This document shows, in pieces, positions 22,991-36,100 of a stretch of 64,000 nucleotides of DNA; the stretch's first letter is position 1; every line of letters begins with the position of its first letter. The notes under the pieces were generated by a model, which saw only the letters and a list, made by a program, of their open reading frames with translations, had not been told where the DNA came from and made no database searches. Position numbers and translations under genes: made by a program. The stretch covers positions 308,001 through 372,000 of the forward strand of contig JAQFVV010006633.1 of the NCBI GenBank assembly GCA_028023455.1. The letters are read 5' to 3'. The stretch is from Epiperipatus broadwayi (Eukaryota; Onychophora; Udeonychophora; Euonychophora; Peripatidae).

Positions 22991-24939
22991 AATGGAAACT
23001 ATATGGTGGCTTACAATTGGACAAGCCAAATATAATGGAACGTCTATTAGGTATTCCATTAAAATTAAAGAATGAAGAAAAACAAAATTATTCCAGTTAT
23101 ATTTAAATAAATTGTTTAAATGCCCTTCCAGCTAGCTATACATAAAACAAATCTAAAATCATGTAAAGCAATGAGACCTATCTTTATAATTTATTTTTAA
23201 GGTTGATGTGACTAACTAATCAAATATATATATTAGAAACAATAGGACTTTTACTAAATTCAAATATACACATCTAACTATGTAAATTTATGTACCTCTA
23301 AATATATAAATGAATAATAATATGTGTAAGTGACCTACAAACCAAATAATAAATGAAATATGAAATTATCTTTTATTATTTATAAATTCAATTAATTTCA
23401 TAATAACTTTGGCATTAAAAGAAAATAAGAATAATATAGTATCGCTCTTTTAAATAATTACAAAGGCATTATTTATAAAAACAAATAGTACATCCTTTAT
23501 TTTATGTTATAGTTCAACTTTAAATAATATTGATGTTTTAAATATAAATACAAAGAATAACTATGTGTATATACTTGTAATAAGTATATATAGATTAAAT
23601 ATATAAAGACATATTTCTGCCTAATAATTATAATATAAATATAATAGTTCATATACAATATTAACTTATAAATTACATTTTAAGATTTTAAATTATTTAA
23701 ATATTTATCCTAACATCTGTTATATGTCTAATATTATTATAAAACAAGATGATTAAATTGACTACTTATAAAACGTTGTATTTTATAATGAAAAATAAAA
23801 GTAAATAAAAAAAATATATATCAATCTCAAAAATATATTTATATATTATTCATACATATATAAAATTATTAAATACCTTTTAAAGTTCATTTAGATAATT
23901 TTCCTTTTAAAAGTTAATTTATTCCATGAGTTCTTTTATCCGTTTACTTTTATTATTAGAATGCATTCTATCGAAAGGCGAAAAAATTATTATATTAAAG
24001 AAAATTGTTAATCCTTAGATATATGCATATTTTATCCGTTTTAAAATTTCCTTTTTTTTTAAAAAAAATAAATAAACAAATTAAAATGTTAAATCCAGCA
24101 TGTCAATTCCAATTACTTCCAGATTATGATTAAATTGACGATTATACATTTAAGATAGCTATATCAAGTTTCAACTCCAGACGCGACGAAATTTATACAT
24201 TGAATTTTTTTATTTAGTTGTTCCATTGAAAATTGCCTTGGAATAAATGAAAGCGATGATGCAGCCTCCTGGCTGTGATTCTTGATTAACCTGCCATAAT
24301 TTATGTATTTACCATAAGATATATATATTATTTCAGTATTTTGAAGAATAGTAAATTTTATAGAAATAAAGTACAATAAAATCTTTATTTTTCAGTTGTT
24401 TGTTCTATATCTATTCCAATAATAATATATAATAATAATGGCTTCCTTATTGTTGTTGCTGTTGTTCCATGCGCCAGCAGATGCTATTTTAAAACTCATG
24501 TTATATATGTTCTCTTTTTAAAACAATTAACATTAAAATAAAAATAAAATATCAAGTATATATATAAAAAATATTAAATTGAAAATTTGACATCTTTAAA
24601 AATATACATAAATAATTATTTATTGCATTTAATAATCATTATAAATAAAATAATTTTTTTTATAATCTATAATTTATATGTCCTTATTTATTTCAATAAT
24701 TAAATGTTTATAACGATGTACTATCAATATATATAAATAAAATAATAACTTCAAATAATAACTATATTTAATAAACATAAAAGAAAAATTTAAATATTTC
24801 ATATGTAAACATCAACTTAAAGAGATTTTTTTTTTTAATAACAAATGACAATTTAAAAAAATATAATATCGACTTATCGATATTTACAATATATATATAT
24901 GTTTAATGTGTCATTTTGTGTTTCAAATAACATAATTAA
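22989..24939. other. AT-rich, nothing recognised
   Basis: Extremely AT-rich, with short stop-broken frames. A 70-codon minus-strand frame at 24164-24376 has no domain that I recognise. Confidence 0.5.
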
Positions 24940-25290
24940 GTTAGTGATTAATTCTAAAAGTGTCATATCTGTCAAGCAAAAAAGTAATGGTTGTGCATCA
25001 AATTTTTTGTGAATGTATGTTATTATATATAGGTCAATTAAAGTGTAATATAGAGAAAAGATTAAAGGAGCATGAATTGTTATATAAGCATGTGAAAAGT
25101 AAAAATAATAATAATTTAATGACAGTTTCAGTTTTCTTGGATCATGAAATGACATGTTAATATAAATTTAAGTTTGATCTTGAAAGTGTAAAAGATTCTT
25201 CATGAAAAGAAAAATCATAATAAAAAAAAAATTAAGGAGACAATTTTAATAAATAGAAAGAAAATGAATACAATTAATAGACAAGTGTTA
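24940..25290 (+). pseudogene. PLE GIY-YIG endonuclease fragment
   Basis: The plus strand reads CECMLLYIGQ, then IEKRLKEHE, then a broken stretch containing FKFDLESVK. This is the order in GIY-YIG nuclease domains at the C-terminus of Penelope-like elements: C-x-C, a degenerate YIG, the R-x-x-EH motif, then a (K/H)FDFESVK-like segment. A stop separates the middle and last parts, and no RT precedes it. It lies about 200 bases upstream of a foldback that may derive from a PLE end. A free-standing GIY-YIG gene is unlikely, given the length and the breaks. Confidence 0.6.
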
Positions 25291-25482
25291 ATGTTAAAAT
25301 TCAGGATTCATGGGATTTGAGTTGATGATGTTTGCTAATTTAATGACAATTGAGGAGTATTAAGGAATTAACCAAAAGCACTTCTACAAATTGAAAGATT
25401 GTATATTTATATTTAATTACCATTGTATTTTTTTATTTATATTGTTAACTATTAGGAATTTTAAACTTCTCTCTCGATATTA

Positions 25483-25728
25483 TAATATATAAAATTGAAA
25501 TCGTATAAAGTGCTTGAAAGAGAAACTATACAGAAAGCAAAAAATATTAACCACTAAGTGCTGTCAAGGCCATTTGCCTTGTATTCATAGTGATAATAGT
25601 TCTGCATTTCACATTATTGCTATGAATATGAGGCAAACAGCCTCGAAAGCATTTAGCATTTAATATTTTTTGCTCTCTGTATAGCTTCTCTTTCAAGTGC
25701 TTAATATGCTTTTAATTTTATATATTAC
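25483..25728. mobile_element. Small foldback element with paired stem-loop modules
   Basis: Nearly symmetric: AATATATAAAATTGAAA...AAAGTGCTTGAAAGAGAA at the left returns in reverse complement as CTTTCAAGTGCTTAATATGC...AATTTTATATATT at the right. Each arm has a short hairpin: GAGGC-AAACA-GCCTC followed by GAAAGC at 25630-25650, and its counterpart AAGGC-CATTT-GCCTT at 25566-25580 on the other strand. The stem-GAAA-GC arrangement recalls the hammerhead motifs of PLE ends; the catalytic CUGANGA box is not intact. No coding capacity. Confidence 0.7.
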
Positions 25729-25760
25729 ATTGTTATTACAATATTTTTTAATTAATGGAC

Positions 25761-25762
<2 letters not shown>

Positions 25763-25806
<44 letters not shown>
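25763..25806. repeat. (TA)n microsatellite
   Basis: About 22 TA units just after the foldback. Confidence 0.9.
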
Positions 25807-25809
<3 letters not shown>

Positions 25810-25849
25810 TATATATAAGAATATTGAAAAAAAAGTTATTTCAGCAATA

Positions 25850-26465
25850 TAAAAAAGAAGGGCATGATTAATGTTAAATAATATTTTTTTTTGAATTTCA
25901 TATACTTTAAATGAAAGAACAAAGAATGGAAGAATTACAGAAAATAATAAAATTATTACAAATATTTTAAAAGAAGTAAATGAAGAAACAAAACAAATAA
26001 AGATGAAACTAAACTTCAGACACTTAAATATTAAATATACACAAAATGACTGACAGAAGCAATTTACTAAAAATAAATTAGAAGATCAGTCATCTGTCAA
26101 TTGTACACAAACTAATTAAAATCTTTACAAAATGACTGCAAAAACATGAAAATTTAAGCAATCAACTAAATAAACTAAATTTAAAAGCAGATGCAGAACA
26201 AGAGACAATTCTAGCAATAAGGAAAATTATATAAACGATTAATAAATATGATTTGATTTTTGCTTTACAACTATATACTGTGCATTACAAAAAAGCATTT
26301 GACTTCATAATCATTTCTAATGTTTTTACTTTTGGTATAAATTCTGAAAGATATTTATTAAAGTGTAACAGCATGCTGATGGATAATGAAATGTATTTAT
26401 ATCTTTCCAAAACCCTTTACAAAATGGGAAGCAATGAAAATAAAAATAAACAGAAAGTAGTTATT
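25850..26465 (+). pseudogene. Possible decayed LINE fragment
   Basis: The clearest sign is VHYKKAFDFI at about 26277-26310, which resembles the D-Y-x-K-A-F-D motif of non-LTR reverse transcriptases. Sequence before it is K/N/E-rich with stops. This is a weak call: one motif, in an AT-rich region where K and F codons are common. Confidence 0.3.
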
Positions 26466-26969
26466 TAAATTATGCAAATTATGATTGCTTTCATAAATTT
26501 CAAAATGGCAACAATATAAGCTAGGAATAAAAGATAGATGCTAAAAAAAATTATTGTTCAATCTCTTTTAAAAATATATTAATTAAGCAACTATAAATAT
26601 TTTGATCAAGTTATTAATATAGATTGGAAATGTTTATGGATAAAATTAATCATAGCTTTAACATGTATAAGTGCTTACAGTAGAGATAATATTGAAAATA
26701 AAGTGTATGTTTGAATACAAATATTTTAAATAAACATGTTTCTATAATAAATATTTAATAAAAATGCATTAAAAAACAATCAATCACCTTTTCTTTTTAC
26801 TTCTTCAAAGTTTATTTTATTAAATTAAAATGAATCCACCTGACAATTTCAATTGTCCAGCAATCTTCCTCAGAGCAGCAAAACATATATAAACATATAA
26901 GTATATAGAACATATAAACATACAACAATATATCTATTTGTAAATGACTCATTTTTACATGTCTTATTA

Positions 26970-26971
<2 letters not shown>
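26466..26971. other. AT-rich, nothing recognised
   Basis: No coding or repeat feature that I can support before the microsatellite. Confidence 0.4.

Positions 26972-27047
<76 letters not shown>
26972..27047. repeat. (TA)n microsatellite at gap edge
   Basis: About 38 TA units ending 6 bases before the run of N. It probably caused the assembly to break. Confidence 0.95.
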
Positions 27048-27049
<2 letters not shown>

Positions 27050-27053
27050 GCCC

Positions 27054-27553
27054 NNNNNNNNNNNNNNNNNNNNNNNNNNNNNNNNNNNNNNNNNNNNNNN
27101 NNNNNNNNNNNNNNNNNNNNNNNNNNNNNNNNNNNNNNNNNNNNNNNNNNNNNNNNNNNNNNNNNNNNNNNNNNNNNNNNNNNNNNNNNNNNNNNNNNNN
27201 NNNNNNNNNNNNNNNNNNNNNNNNNNNNNNNNNNNNNNNNNNNNNNNNNNNNNNNNNNNNNNNNNNNNNNNNNNNNNNNNNNNNNNNNNNNNNNNNNNNN
27301 NNNNNNNNNNNNNNNNNNNNNNNNNNNNNNNNNNNNNNNNNNNNNNNNNNNNNNNNNNNNNNNNNNNNNNNNNNNNNNNNNNNNNNNNNNNNNNNNNNNN
27401 NNNNNNNNNNNNNNNNNNNNNNNNNNNNNNNNNNNNNNNNNNNNNNNNNNNNNNNNNNNNNNNNNNNNNNNNNNNNNNNNNNNNNNNNNNNNNNNNNNNN
27501 NNNNNNNNNNNNNNNNNNNNNNNNNNNNNNNNNNNNNNNNNNNNNNNNNNNNN
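27054..27553. other. Assembly gap, exactly 500 N
   Basis: A round-number run of N is normally a placeholder of unknown length. Sequence on each side may not be truly 500 bases apart. Open frames crossing it are artefacts. Confidence 0.98.
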
Positions 27554-28749
27554 CTTTTAGTGTGAACAGACTATCTTTATGATGAAAAAGTTCTAAGTGA
27601 CTTCATCAGTTGAATTAGAATAAACTCATCTATAGGTGAATAAGTGCTGCATAAACTTGGATGAAAATACAAATTTTTAAGAAGGATTTTTTGTTTAGAG
27701 AAAACACATAGAAGATAATGAGATGATTTAAATAAATTATAGGAAAAAAAAACAAACAATTATCTGTAGCATTTCTACATATAGTAATATTTATATAAGC
27801 TGCTGGTTACAGTGCTCAGGCTACCATGTTCCATAGATGGTGAATAGTGAAATGGCATGTAGATACAAAAACCAACTGTGAATTACAATGAATAGTGTAT
27901 TACCATAAACTCTGCTGCTTTGTAGAATAGGATGTTGGTTAATCAAAGATTAAGTATTGTTTCTGCTTTTCTTTTCTGTCTCACTCTTTTATTGATGTAG
28001 GGCCATCATGAACCTTGCATACCAATTCCCATTGAACATCTTATAATAACTGTAACAATGGGATTGTATATTTTCACTCTTCACTTACACACATGACCTT
28101 TCTGATTCATTGTTTGTTTTTACTTTATATTTTTTTTTAGCTCAAGCTCTCTAGAATTCAGAAAGTAATGTTGGAGATAGGCTTAGTAGACTGGCAGTCA
28201 GTTGTTATTTTTATTTGGAGTAGTGCAATCACTAATAAACCAGTATTTAAGTGAGATAAGAAATTCATCTGGAAAATATTATATGCTTTAGCAGCCCTAT
28301 TTAGAGATCCATTGGCTGGCCATGAAAATCGAAGGGTATAAAAAATGTGGCCTGAAAATGGCTTGTGTCATACAGATTGGTTAAATTGTGGCATCTGATG
28401 GATTACTCATTTAAGCAATAAAAATAATATAAATAGTAATAATAATATCAGTAATAGTAGTAGTAAAGCAAGAGATGGTGGAAGTACTAAAGGTAATGTA
28501 ATATAAATCTAATTTTTTTCTTAATATAAATAAACGAAATGTGCAAACTTTACTTGGTATAAACTTTTCAAGACTAGAATAAAGAACAACATTTTTGGCT
28601 AAAGTATTGTCAAGATTTAAAATCATCATAGCTACTTCTAATGAAACTTGTCTCCCAGAAAAATAAAGTTTATTAGAACAAATGGATAGATGCAGGTTTT
28701 TTTTAGAAAGATTGGTCAGTCAGTGAAAGAAGAATGCAATTATTGTATT
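27554..28749. other. Moderately AT-rich, nothing recognised
   Basis: 27800-28260 is somewhat less AT-rich than its surroundings, but I recognise no gene, RNA or repeat in it. Confidence 0.45.
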
Positions 28750-30790
28750 TTCTATAAAATTGAAGTTAGTATCTTTTATTATTGGAATTTCTTGTTGTAT
28801 TAATGAAATGCCAGTGCCTATGCTTGAATTTTATATTCAGAATATTCACAGAAAGAAAATTTTTACTACTTATTGGATAGCATTATTATAGGAATAATTT
28901 TTGAAAGATCAAATTTTCTTCTTGAAGACTTTAATTCATGTATTGATAAAAATTGTAGACTATGAACAAAAACATTATTGGAAATAATGATATTGAGCCT
29001 ATAAATTCAAATAATTGATTATTATTATTGAATTTATGTACAACATATGGATTGACTATTACCCTTTATTTAATCAGAAAAAATGATGGGAAAAAACATG
29101 GATGCATCCACACTCATAACAATAACATTTAATAAATTACATTACATCAAGGAGTGAACACACAAGAGAAGTTCACATTATGAGAGCCCTTATAAGCTCA
29201 GATTGTTGAACAGATCATAGAATTAGAATGCACCAAGATTAAAATAATAGTTGCATCAAAATATAGATTCTATTCTAATCATATTCACAAAAAAAATGAT
29301 GTTCATTCTTTGATGAATTGACTGCATGTATTAAATTTCAACAACTACCAAATATTAAAATTACTACTTTGTATCTTTAGAATGGCCATATTACTTAATC
29401 ATAGAATTCTCTTAAGGAGTGTATTTAGATACAAGTAAATCTATTTCTGAGTTTACTAAAAAAAATCATGATTGGTTTTCTGACAATTATCTTATTATTA
29501 ATGATTTAATTAAAAGGAAAAACATGGCATTTTCTGCTTGGTAGAATAATAGAGATTAAATATGAAACTTGATAATAAATAAAAACTTCTGAGAGAACTT
29601 CAATGACTGACAACAAGGCTTAAAATTGACTGGTAGATTAAAACTGCAAAGAAGATATTAACATTCACTAATTGTAGTCATTATAGACCTTTTCTTGATG
29701 TAATGAAAGCAACATATTTTCCTGAGAAACAGTATCACTATTTTATTAAATCCAGCAATGATATTCTCTTATATGAAGATAAGAATAATTTGAACAGGTG
29801 GAAATAATATTTTGATTATTTTTTTGAATAATGAAATAAGAATTGAAATGAATTTTAATACATTTTATCTTCCCATTTAGATTTGAACAAAAATATTCAA
29901 TTTAAAGTAATCAATAGCTCTTTGTAATTTTAAAAGTAAAAAAGCTGCAGGTCCTGATGAAATACCTGGAGAAGTTTTAAAAGAAAGTGATGATATATTA
30001 GTTTCAAAAATGTTGAATTTTTTTTATGGAATATCTGGAGTCATGAACTTATGCCATCTGATCTTAGTGATACTTTTATTGTTCTAATTTTTAAAACAAA
30101 GAGAGTAAACAAGATTTTAATAATTAGCATACAATATTATTATTATCCACTACAGCACTTCAAAAAATTTGTAAAATAAGTTGCTTCCAATGATAAATAA
30201 ATAATTACCAGAGATTCAATGTGGGTTTAATAAATCAAAAAAGCATCAAATGAGTTTTTTTTTGTCAGAAAAATGCAAAAAAAAAAGTGTTAGAAACAGA
30301 GGAGTGATGTATTCATTGCTTTTATTGATTTGGTGAAGGCATTTGATTTAGCTGACATATAAGTTTAAAGAATTGTTTGAAATTAGTTGGTTGTTCAACA
30401 AAATTTATTCCTATTATACAGTTTCTAAATGATGGAATGAAAGGAAATATTAGTATGTCAAGTGAAAAATCTGAGACATTTGTAATGCAAACTGGTGGTC
30501 TGGGGAATTATTTATAGATAGCTTAAACAATGATCAGAATGTGATACAGATTTCATAGTGGAATTTTAAATGTGAGTCAATTAAAAGCAAAAATGAGGAC
30601 TACATTGCCAGTTCAAAAAATGATTTACAGAATGTTCTTGAATGCAACTTATAAAAATATTCTCTTATTAATTAATGTTCAAAATATTTAAGTTCTTTAG
30701 CAGAGAGTGAAGAAGAAAAATCCTCAACAACTTTTAGATTGAATAATTATCAACTTGAGAATGCAAATCTGTAGAAATACTTTGATAGTT
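28750..30790 (+). pseudogene. Decayed LINE: endonuclease and RT remnants
   Basis: Frame jumps often, but LINE landmarks occur in the right order on the plus strand. Near 28925 EDFNSCIDKN resembles the G-D-F-N motif of the apurinic endonuclease. At 29942-30000 KAAGPDEIPGEVLKES matches the (K)AAGPDGIP start of the RT domain. At 30308-30360 VFIAFIDLVKAFDLADI matches the F-I-D-x-x-K-A-F-D motif. Near 30725 TFRLNNYQLEN matches the later part that precedes the LG motif. The region is full of stops and indels, so it is an old copy. It resumes at 31427 after an inserted piece of another LINE. Confidence 0.65.
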
Positions 30791-30913
30791 TTATAACAAA
30801 TAATAAAAATCATATACATTTATAAAATATATATATTAATCATACATAAAAAGCCTTTAATAGCACATGGTTTAGTGCCCTTTTCAAATATTAATAATCT
30901 ATTATAACATTAT

Positions 30914-31300
30914 ATGATGTGATGTAATGTGATGTACTGTGGCTTTTCCTTAAATGAAGTCAAGAATATCTCATGTGATGTGATGTGATGTATTATGGCT
31001 TCTCCTTAAACAAAGTCAAGAATATCTCAGCAATTATGCCCAGATAAACCTGTTAGCCACTTTATTTTACATTCCCCACTCTAAATTTACCCATAATCTG
31101 CTCTATCCCATTTCCACAACATAATCTTTGTCAAATCTATAACCATTATATCTAAGTCCCCCTTATCTTTTCCCAAACCCAGCATAAAAACCAATAATTC
31201 ACTTTCTGTATAATCACTCTTTTCATAATGAAAGTAAAATAACAACAACAATAAAAATAAAATATTAGTATAATAGAATAAAACCTTCATATAGATCCAA
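30914..31300 (-). mobile_element. 3' end of a second LINE family, inserted into the decayed LINE
   Basis: On the minus strand it encodes SDYTESELLVFMLGLGKDK and continues, closely matching SDYTKSGILVFMLGFGERQ at about 38775-38830 on the plus strand. The 3' ends also match, through AACAGGTTTATCTGGGCA-like text and AAGGAGAAGCC...CATCACATCAC. The last ~57 bases are tandemly duplicated (30914-30973 and 30974-31030), ending in TGATG-type repeats. It splits the older LINE at 30790/31427. Confidence 0.7.
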
Positions 31301-31426
31301 TATAATTTTAAAAAAAATGACTATATAACATAATATACACAACATATAATGCATATAGTATACAACTTTATATATATTGTCTTATATAATTTTCCATTCA
31401 TTTCCAATTGGACTTATATGTTTAGG

Positions 31427-32050
31427 TTCAACACAGATTACAATGTGCTGCTAATGTTGTTTTTAACAAGTTAAAAGATAGAGCATTTCATCACAGGAAA
31501 ATAATTACTGCAACTAGCTTAGCTCTATATAGAACTGGTATTTTATGTAATTTATTAAATGGAAGTGAAATTTTGAAACTATGATGACACAATATAAAAA
31601 TATTAGAAATGTTTCATATAAAAATGCTCTGTAAAATCTTGAAAATACAATAACAAGATTGCAAAAGCTATCAATATATTGCTGGATATAATAGTATTGA
31701 GTTCATTATTGTAAAATTATGCCTTAATTGAATTGCCCATTTCTAAAAGGATATTTTATGGTGAACTTGAACATGATCTTCATAAGAGAGATGGATTCCA
31801 TTTACATTATAAGGATTTGAACTAGTAAGGTATGGTTGTGAAAAGAATATATTGGGAAGATACAATTAAGCATGGTGTTACAGTATTTCAAAAAGAAAAG
31901 TTTTTAGATAGGAAAACTAAAAAAAAACATGAATCCAAAATGTACAGTTTGAGATTAAAATAAGAAATTAATCCAGTTCTGAACAACATAATAGTCAACT
32001 AAGCACACCTTGCTTAAAAAAGAGTTTAATTTGATGTAAGCTGCCTTGAT
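31427..32050 (+). pseudogene. C-terminal region of the decayed LINE (continued)
   Basis: 31430-31570 reads roughly AANVVFNKLKDRAFHHR, then SLALYRTGILCNLLNGSEIL, the usual helix and L-L-Y-G-S-E segment downstream of the LINE RT core. 31745-31815 reads YGELEHDLHKRDGFHLHYKD, like the YGEL...R...G...LRYKD tail of these proteins. It probably belongs to the copy at 28750-30790. Stops and shifts are frequent. Confidence 0.6.
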
Positions 32051-32737
32051 CACATAAATCATTGGTGGTATTGCAAATTATCAAAGTATGCTCATCTACA
32101 AAGAATTAAATTATGAAGTGCTTATTATTAAAAGCATCAAATCTGATCACAATATAGGTAACAATATAAGTTTTGAGAGTGAGTATTAGGGAACATAAAT
32201 ATAAATAAAGGTACAATTTTGATTAAAGATTCAGGTTATAAGTCTTTTTTAAATTAATACAATACCTATAGGTAGATCAAATAACTAATTAAAAATCAAT
32301 GATTATCCTGAGATCTCCTTACTATAAATTTATTATGCTAATTATAATCCTATAGAAGTAAGAATAATAACATTCAGTATACAATAACATAATAGTATAA
32401 TTTATTCCTTAGTTAATTGAAAGTTGATAATTATAGATGTTTTATTATATTTGTGTAATTACTATTGTTAGTCATGAGTGTATGTAGATCCTGAATAAGG
32501 AGGAGTGTCTGGGTATTCTCATGCCATTAGATAAATACTTTTGTGTTTATTTAATGTTAAAGGGTATGCAATCTTATTAATAGGATAGGAGATTTTCATA
32601 ATTATTAATATTGATCAAAGATAAATAAAAATGATGAGTCTTAAATATTACCTAGGCCAAGTCATAGGATAGCCTAATGTAGAGACTTGGCTTATCATCT
32701 AGAGATCATCATCCTATCGGCAGGGTACAATATAGGT

Positions 32738-32740
<3 letters not shown>
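32051..32740. other. AT-rich, nothing recognised
   Basis: No supported feature. Near 32640-32720 there is a less AT-rich patch containing ACTTGGCTTATCATC and ATCATCATCCTATCGG, origin unknown. Confidence 0.45.

Positions 32741-32787
<47 letters not shown>
32741..32787. repeat. (AT)n microsatellite
   Basis: About 23 AT units. Confidence 0.9.
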
Positions 32788-32789
<2 letters not shown>

Positions 32790-33044
32790 GAAATTATATT
32801 CTTATCTTGGTGCATCTTTCATCTTAACTCAATTCTATCACAACCAACCATCAGACCAGAAGTCAAACCAAATTCTCCCACTACAGAAATATATTAGAAA
32901 AAACCCTTTAAAGTAACCAATATATCATATATTACAGTTTGACTTCATATACATTTTTTCCAGAGATACTTAAGCTTAATTTCATACAATATGTATTTAA
33001 ATACTTTTCAAATTTCTATTCCATCACAGATTATTGAAACATAT

Positions 33045-33125
33045 AATCAAAGACATGAGAAAAAGATAAACGATCACCAATATGCATGATTAACCAGCAC
33101 CCATCAATTGGCTCAGACCATAGGA
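33045..33125 (+). repeat. Dispersed repeat (family A), short fragment
   Basis: Contains GACATGAGAAAAAGATAAAC, ATCACCAATATGCAT and ACCAGCACCCATCAATTGG, which align in order with the central part of family A copies at 47100-47170 and 21500-21570. Confidence 0.65.
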
Positions 33126-36100
33126 ATTATTTGTCAGCAATATGTGGCATATTTAATTGATTATAGGTTAGAATTTGTAATTTCTTATATATTTTTTATT
33201 CGTCTTTAATGGTAAAAATAATGTGCATATATTTTTTCTGATAAGTTATTTCAGGATATATTTATTATATCTGTGTGTATAACCATGATAATTTCTTAAA
33301 TTAAATATTTTAATAAATTATTTGTTTTAGTTATTTAAAACTAAATTTAATATCATGTTAGACTTCTCCATTTACATACTTAAATAGTTTGTTATGATCT
33401 TGATATTGCTTATTCTTTAAGCTAGTAAATATGTTAGTATGTTAAAGAGAAAGAATTAGAATATTATGATACAGCATATTATTTCATCATATGTAATCTT
33501 TCATAAAGAAAAATGGTACTCCAAGAACCTATTTAGTATATTCTGATTATAAATGAAGTTGCCTCACATAGGTCGATGCAAATTAATGATTAAAAAATAT
33601 AACTTGTGTTTCTTTCAGAATTCATTAATATGATCTTTACAAAACAGGAATAAATGGTTTGATCATTATCACCATCCTAATCATTAGCTTACAACAGACA
33701 GAATCTTCAATATTTAATAAAGAATTTTTTTGTATTGATACACAAATGATGATGTATATATAGTAAATCATGAGCCACCAATAAAAAATAAAATAAAGCT
33801 TGATAACTTTTCAAAAAGAAAAAAAATAAAGGTTAATAATAAATGAAATTGTTTTAAAAATTAATCTAGAATTAAATGCTTTGAAAAGAAATATTTTTTT
33901 AGTTAATATATTCTATCAATACTTAATGATGGTTCTGAATTTGGATACTTAATAGAACTTTATCTTCCTTATTGTATTGCCAAATTCATAAAATATTAAA
34001 TCATCTGTTCTTTATTACTATTTTACAATGCTTTTTTTACAATCCACTATAACAGTTTCAATTGCTGCAACAATCTTCTTTAGAACTATAACTTCAAAAC
34101 ATTGTAAAACAGTAATAAAGAACATAGATAATTTAATATTATATTTAATAGAAGATTGATATAAAGTTAAGGAGAAAAAGATGAATGCTAACATTAACAT
34201 ATATAGATGAAAAAAATGTATCTTTGTCATCAATGATAATATTAAGAAATTAAAATAAAGAATTTTCAACTTTCTAAAAATAATGATAATGGATAGATGA
34301 TTAATGTTCTAACTAGATTTAAAAAAAGGTTATGTGAAACAAACATAAGAGATAAAGGGATGAAATAAAGAAAAGTGTGCTGAGATGAGATGGAGGAGAG
34401 AAATTGTAAATAAAAAATGATTAAAAATCTAGATCGACTTACATTCTGATAAAACTAGAATATTTTAATGCTATCAAGCAAAACACAATTTAAGTAGATA
34501 CTAAAAAAGCTTTAATAACAGTTTCAGGAGAATCCATGTTGTATTCATTTGCTTCATACATAAAATTAAACACCACATAGTTAATGACTGATGATTCCAT
34601 GACTAGAGTGACAGAATTCAAGTTCCTAGTAAAAACCATTAATAAATCTATATTTAGATTGAAATCTCAGATTTTTTTTATATTTTGCTAATAGATAAAT
34701 GGTCTAAATCCATATGATAAATAAATACATAGCCCATTGTAGATCAAAGACCAAAGAACTATGATTTTTCAATCTCTTTTATAAATTTGCTAACAATATC
34801 TACATAATTACTTACTTATACACTGATAATTGTATGACTAGCTAATTTAATTATCATTTGACTATTGGAAAAGCTTAAAAATGCTCAGGAATAAAAAACT
34901 ATAAATTATGAACTATGTATATACATTAGTTCCATGTATTCCTTTTTTTATTTATTTACATTAATATTAGAAATTTATAAGCTAATTATAATATATAAAA
35001 TGTAGGGGACAATTTTGTCTCGTTTGAATAATCAAACCACACACCCCAAAACAAAATAAATAAATAAAAAAAGGCTTTTAAAATTACATAAATTCTTTAG
35101 CGGAAAATAATTTTATATTATTCATATGAATCTTGAAATAAACAGCATTAATAATAAAAAATACATTTGTACAATAATGTAATGATTAAAAGCGCATTTT
35201 AAATATCTCATGCAATACAAATTTACCTTTAATGAAAAATGCATTAGTGATAAACACAGACTTTAGAAAAAGTAAAAGTAAATTATTAAAATGAAAAGCA
35301 TTTAATTTAATCAAGTATTCTTTTTGTATAAACGCTATATATATATATATATGACAGTTTAGACAGGTGACAAGACAAAAATAACATGAAAAACAACTAG
35401 TCAGTACAAACTTTTGATTAGTTTGTTAAAATCTGACTAAAAGAAATTGACAAAAGCAGACTCACATTACAACAATAATAATAAAAAATCAGTAAGTAAA
35501 AAGAAAAAGGATTTATTTTGACATCTTTAATAAATTAGCAAGTGTAAATAAAAATGTTTGATTTTAATCTTTTGTTTAATTTTTATTACATTAAATAAAC
35601 TAAAACTTTTACGAATAAAATCAAACCATATCTAATTAGCAAACCCTTTTGTCATATATTGATAGCCGAGATTAAACCTAGAGAAAAGCTAATAGCTGAC
35701 AAACTATAAAATAAATTCAATATTTTTTTCAGACAACTAACCCAAAGTCAACCTTTAAAAGATTTTAAATAGGACACTTCAAGGGAAAAGAATTTGTAAT
35801 ATTCCTATAGAGAGAAACAGTGAAAGTGAAGACAATACTTACCAGATTAGTCAATGATTAATTGATAAGAATTTATAATTTTTTTTCTGTTTTACTCTTT
35901 AGCTATAAATAACCAGATATCAAATTATCTACCACTATCTTGATAGTAAATAAGTAGGCTATAGATTGGTGACCTGAATAAATCCCCAAATTTACTTAGA
36001 AATCTTCAGTTACCTAAAAAATTTCTACTTTCTACATGAATTTGAATCCACATATGTGGACAAAATATATTGTGCAATGAGTCCCAAAAACATCTAATAA

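Noticed and set aside
24164-24376. 70-codon minus-strand frame
   Set aside because: No domain, no context, and frames of this length occur by chance; composition is unremarkable.
25645-25650. Active hammerhead ribozyme
   Set aside because: Stem and GAAA are present but the CUGANGA box is not intact in either arm, so activity cannot be claimed. Reported only as a possible relic.
26944-27582. Open frames across the N run
   Set aside because: Artefacts of the gap; N codons are not evidence.
34560-34910. Old RTE-like fragment
   Set aside because: Only one motif-like peptide (VTEFKFLV) was visible; not enough to list as a feature.
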